Below the pieces are notes generated by a model, which saw only the letters and a program-made list of their open reading frames with translations, had not been told where the DNA came from and searched no databases. Made by a program: the position numbers and the translations under genes. 64,000 bases of DNA, taken from Cenococcum geophilum 1.58 (lineage: Eukaryota; Ascomycota; Dothideomycetes; Gloniales; Gloniaceae). Within the stretch, counting starts at the first letter, position 1. Every line of letters begins with the position of its first letter. Location of the stretch: NCBI GenBank assembly GCA_001692895.1, contig KV748227.1, forward strand, positions 558,001 to 622,000, given 5' to 3'. Below, in pieces: positions 10,618 to 22,136 of this stretch.

Positions 10618-13083
10618 ATGGCGAATCTCTCCTAATTAGAGATAATTAAAACGAAACCTATCGGCGAAGGACTAAATAATTTTTATAATTTATTTAACTT
10701 AATATATTAGGATCTAGATATCTCTAGCTCTTTAGACGCGTTATATTAGATAAGTAATAAAGGTAACCGTTAATTTACCTAGTATAAGCTCCACCTAACG
10801 CTTATAGAACTAAAGGATATTTTGCTTAATCTAATACTAGCTCTACAGAGCCTTCCCGCTTCTCATTCATTGCCATCTAACAGCGGCAGTAAAAGCCTTC
10901 TTATTAATCTATTAAGACTCAGTTTAGCGGTCAATTCTAATAAATTTAATATTAAGCGGTTCCTGCCTCTTCTAAATGCGATCCTCCGGATTGAACCTAA
11001 CGAGGTTATTTAGGAAAAGGTATATACTACTGTTATAGAGTCTATACCCTCCCCCCGACCGCTGCTACTCTACGTTTAAACCCTATATCTACGCAATATA
11101 AGCAGCTTTACTAACTCGTCTAAATATAGGAAATATGTAGATTATGTTCTAAAAGAGGAGCTAGGCTTTCTTTACGTAGGGATTGCTAGCTTATATAAAG
11201 CATTCTTTAGGGAAGTAGAAGGTCTTAAAGAGGCAAGCGCCGCCGTTTTTAAGAAATGTAAGGAAGGGGACAATCTACTATATATTAAGGGCGGCTAGCG
11301 TAACTAGCCTAAAAGCGCAAAGCAAGATAATATCCTAGAGTGGTTTAATAACCTAATTAAATTATTATTAGGCTTTGCAGAGGAGTACGGATCCGCCCTA
11401 AAGATATAATAAACGCTTATCGTATATACTAAGCAGCCCTTATACGGGTCTATAGCAAAGTAAAAGCTAGATATTAGTTTTATAGATAATTTAATAGCTA
11501 GCAAAAGCTTTTAATGCTATTAGTTATATATACTTATACTAAAAGAGCTAAAGAGTAATCTAAAGACTAATATATCCTTATAGGCATAGTTTAATTTAGA
11601 AAAATATATAAGAGAAGTCTTCGCCGCTTAGGACACTTATCGCTTTATTCTAAGCTTTACCCTCTATAGATCTATTATACGGCTATAGGAGTATAACCGG
11701 GTAGGAGGCATTATATTATTACCATTTAATATTAATAAAGACGGATTACAATTTACCTTAGTAATATTGGGATTTCTCTAGATAAATAAGGAATAGCTTA
11801 GGTTTAACCCTACTATTCTAATATTAGACGGTAAGTAATATATTAAGGTCGTGTGCAATAGTTAGGCTAAGCGTCTTATCCTTAATAAACCCATAAAGTA
11901 GGCACACTATATCGCTAGTTAAGCGACTACTTACTAGAAAGTATACTATAAGGGGGACACCTCTAAGATATCCCTTATTATTAAAGACTTATAGCAGTAC
12001 CTGTAGCGCGAGGAAGAAGGTAAACTGCTATATAAGGTAACGGAGAAAGAAGTGGTTAATATGGCTAGGTACTATTACCACAAGACAGTTTATATAGGCG
12101 GTAAAGAAGATAATATTTGCAATAACGTCCGCAAGGGGCTAAATATTATAAAAGCGACAAACTATAAGCTAGAAGACTTAATAATACCTCTAAAACTAGT
12201 TAGAGTAAAAAATTAGTATAAGGAAAGGCCGAGGTTTTAGCAGAAAGAGGTCATCTAGCTATACTAACGCCCCATTACTGCCTAGCAAGCGTACGTATTT
12301 GGGCTCTCCGCCTAAAGGCGGAAGGCGCCCTATAACCCTAAATTAAATATATTAACGCGTTATTACTAAAGACTACGAAAAGCCTCTTTATAAGGCAAGC
12401 TCTTAGGCTATAATGCTTGCTATATTAGAGAGTAGCATTAAAGGATATAAGTCTTTATATACGTGGGCCGGCATTATCTAATATAATATTTTAATAGGAA
12501 ACCTTATAATAAATAAGGAAGATAACAATCCTTCTTAGCCGGCATTTTTAATTAACTTTAACCTTGCGATTAAGGAGCAATAGGAAGGGCCTTTAGGAGC
12601 GCGGGGTAAGACTAGTATAAGAGCGTTTATAGCGATTAAAGTGCTCCTAAGTGAGATATACTTAGCTTAGTATAATTTTAAGTCGTTTTTTAGATGCTAT
12701 TTTAGATATATATTTACTATAATAGACCTAATAAAAAAGGTAACGTTGTTAATAGGTTTAATAAGTGGAATTCTATAAATATAGAAGAGCTAGCTAAGAT
12801 AAAGAAAGGAGAAGTGGATAATAAAGGGGATTTTCTTAAGAGTGTAGGTGATAACTTTTTACCGTACTATTAGCTACTAATCCCTTAGGTTAATAGATTA
12901 CGGAAGGTAGTATTTCTAGGTAGTAAGAGGTAAAAGGGAAATAATAAAAAACTTCCTTCTTAAATAAAGGAGGTGCTTTAGGAAGTAAGGAAGGATCTAA
13001 AGGTGCTAGTAAAGTAGATAAAATAATATTTTATTACTCTTCCACTACACGAAGTGAAGTTTTATAGAGATTTGGGCGGCTAA
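10618..13083 (+). pseudogene. Fungal-type protein kinase (FunK1 family), dead
   Basis: FunK1 proteins are fungal kinase-like proteins of about 700-850 residues; this one spans about 820 codons. The start is the ATG at 10618 (MANLS), whose frame continues through an N-terminal helical region into clear FunK1 signatures: ILGFLWI, a stretch like ATTYWKVYY, EGKLLYKVTEKEVVNMARYY, and NVRKGLNI near 12130-12150. The C-lobe reads one frame over from about 12359 (VITKDYEKPLYKASS, then GARGKTSIRAFIAI). The frame returns for NRFNKWNS and YYQLLIPQVNRLRKVVF near 12850-12920. The HRD catalytic loop is destroyed and the Asp of the LIDLDLA box is Asn. The terminal stop is at 13081. Internal stops are RIP-type, and two frame changes may be indels or one unspliced intron. 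Confidence 0.85.
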
Positions 13084-13279
13084 GGCTAGGTAGCAGCTTT
13101 GGTTAAAACGTATATAAAATAGTATAGGGCGAGTTACCTAGGCTAAATAAGCCCGGCAAAGCGGATAACCTAATCCTTCGCTAAATTATTAGGTCCCTAT
13201 ACCCTACTATCCTATATAGGCTTTAAATTTCTATAAAATACGTAACCCACTCTTTAGCCTATTAGAAGCCGCCTTATAC

Positions 13280-13620
13280 CGCCTAAATAAAGGCTATAAA
13301 AGAGTTAATCCCCTACTTTAACCAATCCTCTATTTAAATAAGTCCCTTACTTAAACAAATCCCCTATAGAAGCCAATGCCTATATATTTCGCCGCCCTAT
13401 AGGAACTAGTCCCCTACTCTAAAAAATCCCCTATACTAATAAATCCCCTACTTTAATAAATTCCCTATAGTAACGAATCCCTTGCGGGTGCTAATGCCTA
13501 TATATTCTACCGCCCTATAGGAACCAATCCCCTACGGCTTGCATTCCTATACGGCTTTTACTCCCCTATAAAAGCTAATAGCTACGTTTTCCTCTCCCCT
13601 ACGGGAACTAATGCCCTATA
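13280..13620. repeat. Degenerate tandem repeat with C-runs, about 118 bp period
   Basis: A motif like AATCCCCTACT recurs every 15-40 bp. Two long copies of a block beginning GCTAATGCCTATATATTC and ending CAATCCCCTAC start near 13374 and 13489. This looks like a minisatellite decayed by RIP. Confidence 0.65.
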
Positions 13621-13679
13621 GCTTCCGTTCTCCTATTCTTAGATCTACTAGTAATTTACCCACGCTATAGTATAATTAC

Positions 13680-13860
13680 TCCCTATTATAGTAGGCACTC
13701 CCCCCTATAGGTACCCCCTAGCTCTATATTACTATAGGTCCCTACCTTTATAGTTACTCTATACTTTTGTAGATACTCTATACTTTAGTAGGTTCTCTAC
13801 ATTGCCGTAGGTACTCCCTTCTATAGATACCCCTAGTATTATAGGTACTTTATAGTAACA
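13680..13860. repeat. Second degenerate tandem array (GTAGGTACTCCC-like)
   Basis: Imperfect units based on TATAGGTACTCCCTAC and TAGATACTCTATAC follow each other for about 180 bp. They differ in unit from the preceding array but share the C-run style. No coding is visible from 13090 to 14430. Confidence 0.6.
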
Positions 13861-14013
13861 AATTATACCTTACTCCCCTTAAGAGTAATTCGCTTTTTGC
13901 TATAGAAACCCGCTTATATAACCAACTTTATTTAGTAATATTAGATTCTACGTTTTAGGATTAAGGCTATATATCTATATTACGTCAAAGCTATATAACG
14001 CAAAGTTATTAGG

Positions 14014-14031
14014 ATATATATATATATATAT
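14014..14031. repeat. AT dinucleotide microsatellite
   Basis: Nine uninterrupted AT units in AT-rich spacer. Confidence 0.85.
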
Positions 14032-14585
14032 TACTAGCTAATAAACAGTATAGTTAAGTAACGTACTGCCTCTAACTATTAATAAGTATAAATAGGAAAA
14101 AATATAAGAAAAAGATAGCTAAATCCTAAATATATATCTACCTACGCGCTAAAAAGGTATGCATTCTATAGACCCCTAATACCCTAGTAAATTTAAGAGA
14201 GCTAAGTGTAGGACTATATATTATTAAACTTGCCTCCTCCTATAAAATTATAGTTAATAGATATTTAATAATTACGGTATATTACTTTATAGCAATTTTA
14301 TAATAACCGCTAGTAGTAATAGATATATACTAGCCTAGTGGACGTAGAATTAACTAACTACCTAGTATTACTTAGTAGTAAATCCGAACGGAAATGTAAA
14401 ATTAAGGGAAATAAAGGACAGCCTACCCTTTAATGACTAGAGCACTACGTATACATCCCTAAACGTACCATAAAATTAGTCTAGAATTCTTTAATTATAT
14501 TAATAGCGACGGTTAGAGGCTGTTGACTTACGCAAGTGTTATAATAGCTTATTAGTGCTTAAGCCATTAATACTGCATTTTTAAT

Positions 14586-14634
14586 CTATATTGGAGTGTT
14601 AGTATAGTAGGCGCCGCGGGCATAGACAACTTAC
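14586..14634 (-). other. Spliceosomal intron, 49 nt, in the AAA ATPase pseudogene
   Basis: On the minus strand: donor GTAAGT, branch-like TACTAAC, acceptor TATAG. Removing it joins codons for KLNKQE and IKNAV in phase 0, which matches the family consensus. Confidence 0.75.
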
Positions 14635-15188
14635 CTCTTATTTGTTAAGCTTATATTTTATAAAATCTTTAAGATTGTTTAAATTGTACTTCGCATCTCC
14701 CTTTTTAGTACTTGCCTTTACTAGGAACCTCTGCCAAATTTCCCTCCGCGTATTAACGCCTAACGGCCTATACTTAATTCTATAATAGATCCTACTTATA
14801 ACCGCTTTATTAAAGGTCTAAACTTAGTTTGTTATTAGGAATAAGACCCCCTAGTAGTATTTAAGTTAACGTAAGAATACTAAAACCAGGGAGTTGTTGG
14901 CGGTATTATTAACGGTATATTACGCCAAAAATATATCTACTTTATTAAAAAGCACAATAGCCTTTTAATAACTTACTACCTTAAACACTATAAATAGGAG
15001 ACCCTTTACTTTCGCAGATTTGGTACTTAACTCTCTAGCAGAAATCTAATTGGGTTAGTAGGTGCTAGAATAGATAAGGTAAAATAAGGCTTACTATATA
15101 TAGTGGTGTTTTATAGCTTTCTATAATTGCTTTAGCTATTAAGGTTTTTCTAACACCTAGTGGCCCACTATAGCTTATAAGTAAGATA

Positions 15189-15193
15189 ATTAG
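15189..15193. repeat. Target-site duplication ATTAG (left copy)
   Basis: Five bases directly before the 5' LTR; identical ATTAG follows the 3' LTR at 22110-22114. Confidence 0.9.
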
Positions 15194-15380
15194 TATTACG
15201 GCACTGACCTAACGTATACTGTTTCATACTGTCTTGTACTATTCCCTACTATTAGCTGGCCCACTACTAGCGACTTGGCGGCCGGCCCTACTATTTATAT
15301 ACAATACCCCCTTTCTACCTTCTTCCCCTCTTCATACCATAACGTAGTTATTTAGTCTACTTTATTGCAGCACTGTGACA
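15194..15380 (+). repeat. 5' LTR of gypsy-1, 187 bp
   Basis: Begins TATTACGGCAC (the 3' LTR has TGTTACGGCAC) and ends CACTGTGACA. It differs from the 3' LTR at ten positions, every one of them CA/TG versus TA. The sequence straight after it (GTTTGTAGTATC) should contain the primer-binding site, but no tRNA match is obvious. Confidence 0.95.
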
Positions 15381-15470
15381 GTTTGTAGTATCTTTAATTT
15401 GCGCCCTATCGCAATCACTAATTCCCCATACCCTAGCCAATTAACCTCCGCCCTAGAGCAATCGCGACCT

Positions 15471-18400
15471 ATGCGCGCCTCTGCTAAAACTAATACGTCC
15501 CTAGCACAGTCCTAGAACAATCCTTAGTTTTTACCTAGTGCCTAGATAGGCGACACTAACGACGCCGAAATAGCCGAAACCTAGAACCCCCGCGACGTTT
15601 TTGCAGACCTATTTACAGAGATATACCCCAATATCGCGTAAACAATCCGCCACTCCCTACTATACCCCAAGACCTTTAAGCCCAGCAAAGCTTACCTTAC
15701 CCTTATTAACTATACCAATGAGTTCCTTAACAACATCAAAGCAGGACTATAGTATATATATAATATAAACACCGCTAATAAGAAAGCTAATAAAAACCTT
15801 AGTGCCCTTATCGCTTCCCAGACAGGAACTATTAACTCCTAGGTAGAGACTATTACCGTTNTAAAANAATTAACCCCTATAANAACAGTAGTAACCTAGN
15901 AGAAAAAACNGAGATCTAAAGACCCGCCAATATTTAGCGGAAAAGGCACCCCGCTAGAATAATAAGCTAATTTTAAGACCTAGCATATTAAAATTAAGGG
16001 AGTCTTCGACCGGGACTAGGACTACTTTAACACAGTTTAGTCCCAGATTCTTTATATCTCGGACATACTAGAGGACAAGGCCTATAAGTTTATTAAGTAG
16101 GGCCTAAAGCTTATGCACAAGAACCTAAACAATATATTTACGTAGAAATGGCCTACTAAGGAAGATATGCTTAAAGACCTTACTGCCTACTATGAGGTCC
16201 TTAATATAACCTAGGTTGTAAAGAATAAGCTTAACTATTTCCCCTAAGGCGAGTGTAATTACTGGTCCTAGAAGGGAGAGCTTAATAAGCTAATAGTCCG
16301 CGCCAAGAAGATAGATAAATAGAAGGTGGACCTACTCCGAAAGTTTATCTCTCCGAAGATAAAAGAGCTAGTACTTAGACTAGCCCACGAAATCAACGAC
16401 AGCGACTATATAGGTTAGAGCAAGCAGATGGATATGTTCGCTAAGAACCTCGCAAACTATGCATACTAAGCCAACCTTAAGAAGAATGCTAACCACTACC
16501 TACCTACCTAAGCCCCTGCCCCTATATTAACCTTAACCCTAGTAGTGACTAGAGAACCTATAAACCTTAATAAAATCTTAAATACGGAGCGTAAGCGCCG
16601 CGTTAACAATAGACTATACCTTACCTATAGCCTACCCAGCCACTAAAAGGATGCCTATAACCCCGCTAAGATAGTAAACCCAGTCCTAATGCCACCCCGT
16701 TAAATAACGTGAATAAATAACCGCGGACGCGGCGACCGTAGAGTCTATTATAGACGCGGCGACTATGGAGCCTATTATAGCCGCGGCGGACGACCCCCCC
16801 CCCTTTAACCCTACGGCTTAGTTACTCTAAACTATGCCCTATATGGGAGCCCAACCCGTTAATAACGCCTAGCATTAGTGACTTCGCGCTAGCGAATACG
16901 AATACGGCCACGTTGTTAGCGAGGTATTGTTTTCCTATACCCTAACCAAAACAGAGATAGATACCGCCAGCTAGACGGACACTGGACCGCCCCGCTAAGA
17001 CAGCCCTATACCCTAGTCGTTAAAAGGTAAACCCTTAGACTAAGTCGCGCCTAAGGGTCTAAACCATATAAGGAGGAAGACAAGAAGATTAGGTCCCTGT
17101 TACTAGATTAATCAATCCTTTCTATTAGTAAACTGCTACTTAATCTTAGATTAGTAAATAGTAACAAGAAATTAATCCTTATTTAAACCTAACTCTCCTT
17201 ATTATATAACCTATACCCCTAAGTTTATATTAATATAGTAAGCCTAGTGGACTCCGGTAATACTATAATGGCATTTACTAACGCAGAGTCTATTATAAGA
17301 AAGTATAACGTTATAACTAAGAAGCTACTGGCACCTAGGCTACTGCGCCTCGCAGATAGTATCCCAACTTCGCTTATTACGGACTACTTTACCACCTAAA
17401 TATTAATCGGCCTCTATACTAAAGCTATGCTCTTTTTTATTACTAAACTCTCGCCCGCTACCCTAATTATCCTAGGTATGCCCTGGCTTTAGAAGCACGA
17501 GCCCTATCCTAGCTTTAGGAAACTTAAGATCCGCTTTAACTTAGACTACTACTCTAGGCACTACCTCCCATAGGGGATAGCCGACGTTAGTAGGGACGCC
17601 CTATGTAGACACTTAGCACTACTAAGCCTAGTGCCTAGGACTATATATAAAGCCCTAATAGTAGAAGACGTTTCTAATAAAGGGGAGCCTATATAGCTGC
17701 AAAGAAATAAGATAGTAGAAGACTGGACTAACCTAGCACTTAAGACTAAAATGATGGGCTAGCCAGCCCTGCCAAGACCAAGGAAAAAGGTCTGCTTTGC
17801 GCCGCTACTACTAAGAAACTAACCCCAACCTAGGCACTATTTAAACCCTAGCCGCCTAGCCTAACACCCAGAACTAAGCCATATACCATATACGCACACT
17901 ATAGCTCGCGTTATAGCAAGGACTGGCTATAGAACTACCAAGACCCGGATAATAAAAACCGCGCCACTGTAACGCCTAACCTTACACCCGTCTCCCGCGC
18001 GTACTATATAAGGCCGCCGCCTCATTTCTGCCCCCCTAGGCTAATTAAGCTGTACTAGCCCAGCCGTAGCACCGGAGAGCCAGATACGCCCTAACCTAGA
18101 CGATATTAAATACACCTATACTATTAATTTTACCTAGTTCTATAAGCAAAAAGATGTAAAGGTAATAAGAATCTATATAGCGGAGCTAGTAGAACTGGTT
18201 AAATAAGATAAGCACCGATAGCTACTTAAAGAGCTGCCTATAGGCCTAATAGAAGTACTAAACCTATTAGAAAGGTCTTTCTGCTAGCTAGTAGAAGGCA
18301 ACTATATAATAAAGGAAGCCTATAAAGCGCTCCCCCCCTATTTCTACGACTTCCTTAAGACAAATCTAAAAACTAAACCCAAGCTTTTACGTCGGAAGAT

Positions 18401-21400
18401 AGTTAACACTAATGTTGAAAAATTCCTAAAAGGCAAACTAGGATTGACCCGCGAAGATATTTTATAACGCTTACTAAAGGAGTTTAGTAAATATATTAAG
18501 CACTTCCTCCCTAAAAACGCAGATAAGCTGCCCCCTTACCAACCATAGGACCATAAAATTGAGATTACCCCCGGAAACTAGGCCCTATACTATAAAAATA
18601 GACCACTCTTACCTACTAAACTTAGGTATGTAAAGAAGTGGATTAATAAGATGCTGGATAAGGGTTTTATTCGCGAATCGACCTTACTAGCTACCGTACT
18701 ACTTCTCTTCGCTACCAAGCCTAGCGGCGGTATATAAATTTACTATAACTACCAAGGCCTAAACACAGTCACTATTAAGAATCGATACCTACTGCCACTA
18801 ATCCGCGAGACACTTGACGCACTTTATAGCGCCAAGTACTTTACTAAACTTAATATAATTGCTGCGTTTAACCGGATCCGGATTGTGGAGGGCTATAAGT
18901 GGCTTATAGCATTCATTACCCAGTTCGGACTCTATAAGATACTAGTTATACTATTTAGCCTTTATAACGCACCCGCTACGTTCCAGAACTATATTAACTA
19001 TATTCTATACAACGCCCTTAATAACTACTACACTACCTATCTTAACGACGTCCTTATCTTTTCTAAAATACGCGCCAAGCATACTAAGTATGTAAATAAA
19101 GTTATCCAAAGACTCAGCAATGCTAGACTTTAGATTAATATTAATAAGTTTAAGTTCTACTCTACTAAAACAAAATACCTTAGCTTAATTATCTTAACTA
19201 ATAGCATAACTATAAACCCTAAGAAGATACAGGCCTTATAGGAATAGAAGAACCCAACATTAATTAAAGAACTATAATAATTTCTTGGCTTCGCGAACTT
19301 CTACTAACGATTTATCTAAGGCTACTTTGCCATTACTATACCTATGATAAAACTTCTAAAGAAGGATATTAGATGGCTATGGGGACTAGAATAAGCCAAA
19401 TCGTTTAAGGCCCTTAAGGGAGCCTTTACTTTAGCACTAGTACTAGCATATTATAACTATATAAAGAAAACAGTGGTAGAGATAGACGCATTAAATTGGG
19501 CTTCCGGCGGAGTCCTTTCCCAGTATAACAACGACGGAAAATTAAGACTGGTCGTATTCTTCTCCGTAAAGCACTTCGCGCCAGAATGTAACTATAAGAT
19601 CTATAATAAAAAACTCCTAGCTATTATTAAGGCTTTAGAGGAATAGCGTCCTAAGCTGCAAGGGACTAAGGAGCTGTTTAAAATTATTACCGACCATAAG
19701 AACCTATAGACATTTATAACTACTAAGTAGCTAAACTAGCGCCAAGTCTAGTGGGCAGAGTTCCTTTTATAGTTTAACTTTGTAATTATATACAGACCTA
19801 GTAGCAAAGCTACGCTCCCTAACGCCCTAAGCCGGCTACTAGGAATAAGGCCTAAGGACGCTAATAATAAACGCCTCCGCCACTAAGCCTAAGTTATTAT
19901 ACCGCCCCAGAAAGTTAACCCTATAATCTTAGAAGAATTACTATATAAGTCCCGTAACTCTAACAACGCGGAGTTTATAGCCGCTCTAGACCCCAAAATA
20001 GCCAAAAAGTTACTAGACAAGTTAATCTGGCTAGGATACTAGAAGAACGAACTCGCAAGAGATATAGTGGCAGCCCTACGTAATTAGAAAGCTCGCCGTT
20101 AGCCAAAGAAAATTAGGAAATTACTCCGTTGTAATAAGTTAGAATATAGTATTATTAACGGACAGATCTACTTCCGCTAACGTCTCTTCGTCCCTAACGC
20201 CCTAGACCTTTACCTAGAAGTTACCCATCGCTCTTATAGCAGCGGCCCCGCTAGTTACCCCGGCCGGGTTAAAACTTTTAACCTCTTAAACCGAATATAC
20301 TGGTGGCTAGGAATCTCCCAGTTCACGGCTACCTTCGTTAAAGACTGTGCCCTATGCTTTTATACTAAGACCCCCCGTTCTACCCCGCCCGGTTTCCTAA
20401 AGCTACTAGAATTACCCGCCCGCCCGTAAACCGATATCTTAATTAACTATATTATAACGCTGCCAGTATACTAACGCCACGGTAAGGTATATAAATATAT
20501 CCTTATTATTATAGACCGCCTAACTAAAATATAATACCTTATTTTAGTAATAGGACTCTTAACAGAGGAGTTAGTTAATGGCTTTATTAATAACGTATAT
20601 AAGCTCCACGGTGCACTAAGTATAATTATCTCCGATTACGGCATATAATTTATTAGCGACTTCTAGCGACGACTAAGTAAACGCCTTAAGACAACCTTGT
20701 AATTAAGCTTAGCCTAACACCTAAAAACGGACGGCCAAATTAAAATTATTAACGCCGCCGTAAATAAATACCTTTATGCTTTTATTAGCTTTATATAGGA
20801 TAACTAGGTTAACTACCTACCGCTTATCAAGTTTGCTATAAATAACTAAGTTAATAAAAGCACAGGCATCTCCCCGTTTTTTGCAAACTATAGCTTTAAC
20901 CCTCGCCTTAGAATTAAGCCTGCTGGCCTCCGCCCACTAATACTATCAGTATAAGTAAAGAAGGAGTTCTTCCGCGCAGACTCTGTAGCTAACCGCTTTA
21001 AGCGGATATTAATATAGCTTAAGGCCCTAGCCCGGATTTTATAGCAACGCTATAAAGATAATGCTAATACCCATAGGGATAAGAGCGCGTTATTCTACGA
21101 AGGTGATATAGTTATAGTTAGCTTAGAAAATATAAAGATAAACAGACCTAAGAAGAAATGGGATGATAAATGGGACGGCCTATACCCCGTACTCGCAGTA
21201 TACTAAGGGGTAGTCGTAGTAGACCTCCCGGACCACATCTAAGTAAACAAATCCTTTTATATATCTAAGGTCCGCCTCTAGGCTGCTAAAGAGATCCCTA
21301 GCTAAGCAAATATTAATACCACAGAGCGCCGTAATATATAAGGATGAGTGGCAGAGAGAGATAATAACGGCAACATAGAAGATAAATGGGAGTTTAAGAA

Positions 21401-21617
21401 AATCCTTAATATACACAACGAAGACCCCTAGGGCCTAACTTATAAGATTAAATGGAAATATTATAAGGATATAACCTAGCAGTTAGAGGAAGACCTAAAG
21501 GGTTGTAAATAAGCTGTATAGCGCTTCTATAAGCAACACCCTAAAAAGCCAGGACCCCCAAACTGGGTATAAGATAAGGAAAAGTCACGCTAAGGTCGCG
21601 GCCGACCACCGCATTAA
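15471..21617 (+). pseudogene. gypsy-1 gag-pol polyprotein with chromodomain, broken
   Basis: The start is the ATG at 15471 (MRASAKTNTS). All landmarks lie in this same frame, so gag and pol were one ORF of about 2,040 codons, as in Tf1-type elements. Gag contains PPIFSGKGTPLE near 15930 and ends in an Arg/Gly-rich box (16716-16790: RGRGDRRVYYRRGDYG) where a zinc knuckle might be expected. Protease is VDSG at 17247. The RT core is FTKLNIIAAFNRIRI, then YLND at 19038-19049 (YLDD with Asp to Asn). RNase H spans about 19470-19850. The integrase HHCC region is at 20220-20370, followed by the DDE core. The chromodomain (WEFKKIL, YKIKWKYY) is at about 21345-21540. Inactive because of many stops and the YLND change. 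Confidence 0.92.
15861..15910. other. Five ambiguous bases (N) in gypsy-1 gag
   Basis: N occurs at 15861, 15867, 15883, 15900 and 15910, the only ambiguous bases I noticed. The spacing suggests a short stretch of low-quality or collapsed repeat consensus. Confidence 0.95.
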
Positions 21618-21907
21618 AATTTATGGTAGTTAAAATGTTATAGAACTTCAACCGGCGGTCAAAGTTGTCTAATTGGCCAAATTCTCGCCAAGAAATGCCA
21701 CACGGACCGATTTGGGTAGCAGTGTAAAGTTCTACCGACCTTACTTACTAAACTAACTAATTAGGATTTTCTATGCCTAGCATAGAAAATCGCTATTAGC
21801 TCGGTTAAGGGCGGTAAGCGGAACTAATATCTTTGCAGTAGAAAATAGGCAACCCCGTATACTACCTATTTTTAAGTTATCTATTTAATTTGGGGACCAA
21901 ACCGTCT

Positions 21908-21922
21908 AGGGGAGAGGAGTAC
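21908..21922 (+). promoter_or_regulatory. Polypurine tract of gypsy-1
   Basis: AGGGGAGAGGAGTAC lies directly before the 3' LTR, the expected place for the plus-strand primer of reverse transcription. Confidence 0.8.
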
Positions 21923-22109
21923 TGTTACGGCACTAACCTAACGCATACTGTTTCATACTGTCTTATACTATTCCCTACTATTGGCTGGCCCACCACTAGC
22001 GACTTAGCGGCCGGCCCTACTATTTATATACAATACCCCCTTTCCACCTTCTTCCCCTCTTTATACCATAACGTAGTTATTCAGTCTACTTTATTGCAGC
22101 ACTGTGACA
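21923..22109 (+). repeat. 3' LTR of gypsy-1, 187 bp
   Basis: TGTTACGGCAC to CACTGTGACA, followed by target duplication ATTAG (22110-22114). Same length as the 5' LTR, no indels between the two. Confidence 0.95.
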
Positions 22110-22136
22110 ATTAGTAAGCGCAAGATGGGTACGTAC
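22110..22136 (-). other. 5' part of a 48 nt intron invaded by gypsy-1
   Basis: The minus-strand intron starts GTACGT at 22136, runs to the branch-like TACTAAT, and is cut there by gypsy-1. It resumes at 15188 and ends CTATAG at 15168. Without the element and one copy of the duplication it is 48 nt. Splicing restores the codons for LLYGPLGVRKT exactly. Confidence 0.8.

Larger units (their letters stand above)
14430..15193 (-). pseudogene. AAA ATPase (DUF7025-type), C-terminal half with the ATPase core
   Basis: The 3' part of the minus-strand ATPase gene whose 5' part lies at 22110-23880. The exon begins at 15167 and gives Walker A as GPLGVRKT (15143-15166), with the third Gly changed to Arg. 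Walker B reads VLFNKVD instead of the expected FDEAD (about 14932-14970), so Asp and Glu are lost. Then follow VNNTANNSLVLVFLR, LFLITN, a sensor region ISRI and the helical REIWQRFL. An intron of 49 nt (14634 to 14586, GTAAGT donor, TACTAAC branch, TATAG acceptor) precedes the last exon IKNAVLMAQAL. The stop is at 14430-14432. Family members are fungal AAA+ proteins of uncertain substrate. All lesions fit RIP, apart from the transposon that separates the halves. Confidence 0.85.
15194..22109 (+). mobile_element. Ty3/gypsy chromovirus, complete, 6.9 kb (gypsy-1)
   Basis: Complete LTR retrotransposon: 187 bp LTRs at both ends, a 5 bp target duplication (ATTAG), and a single gag-pol frame with protease, RT, RNase H, integrase and a C-terminal chromodomain. 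It inserted into an intron of the minus-strand AAA ATPase gene. It is less RIP-damaged than most of the window: many CA and TG dinucleotides survive, though the ORF has dozens of TAG stops. The chromodomain in this position is characteristic of chromoviruses and directs integration to heterochromatin. Confidence 0.95.

Noticed and set aside
18885-19133. Stand-alone 82-codon gene
   Set aside because: It is the stretch of the gypsy-1 reverse transcriptase between two RIP stops, in frame with the rest of pol.
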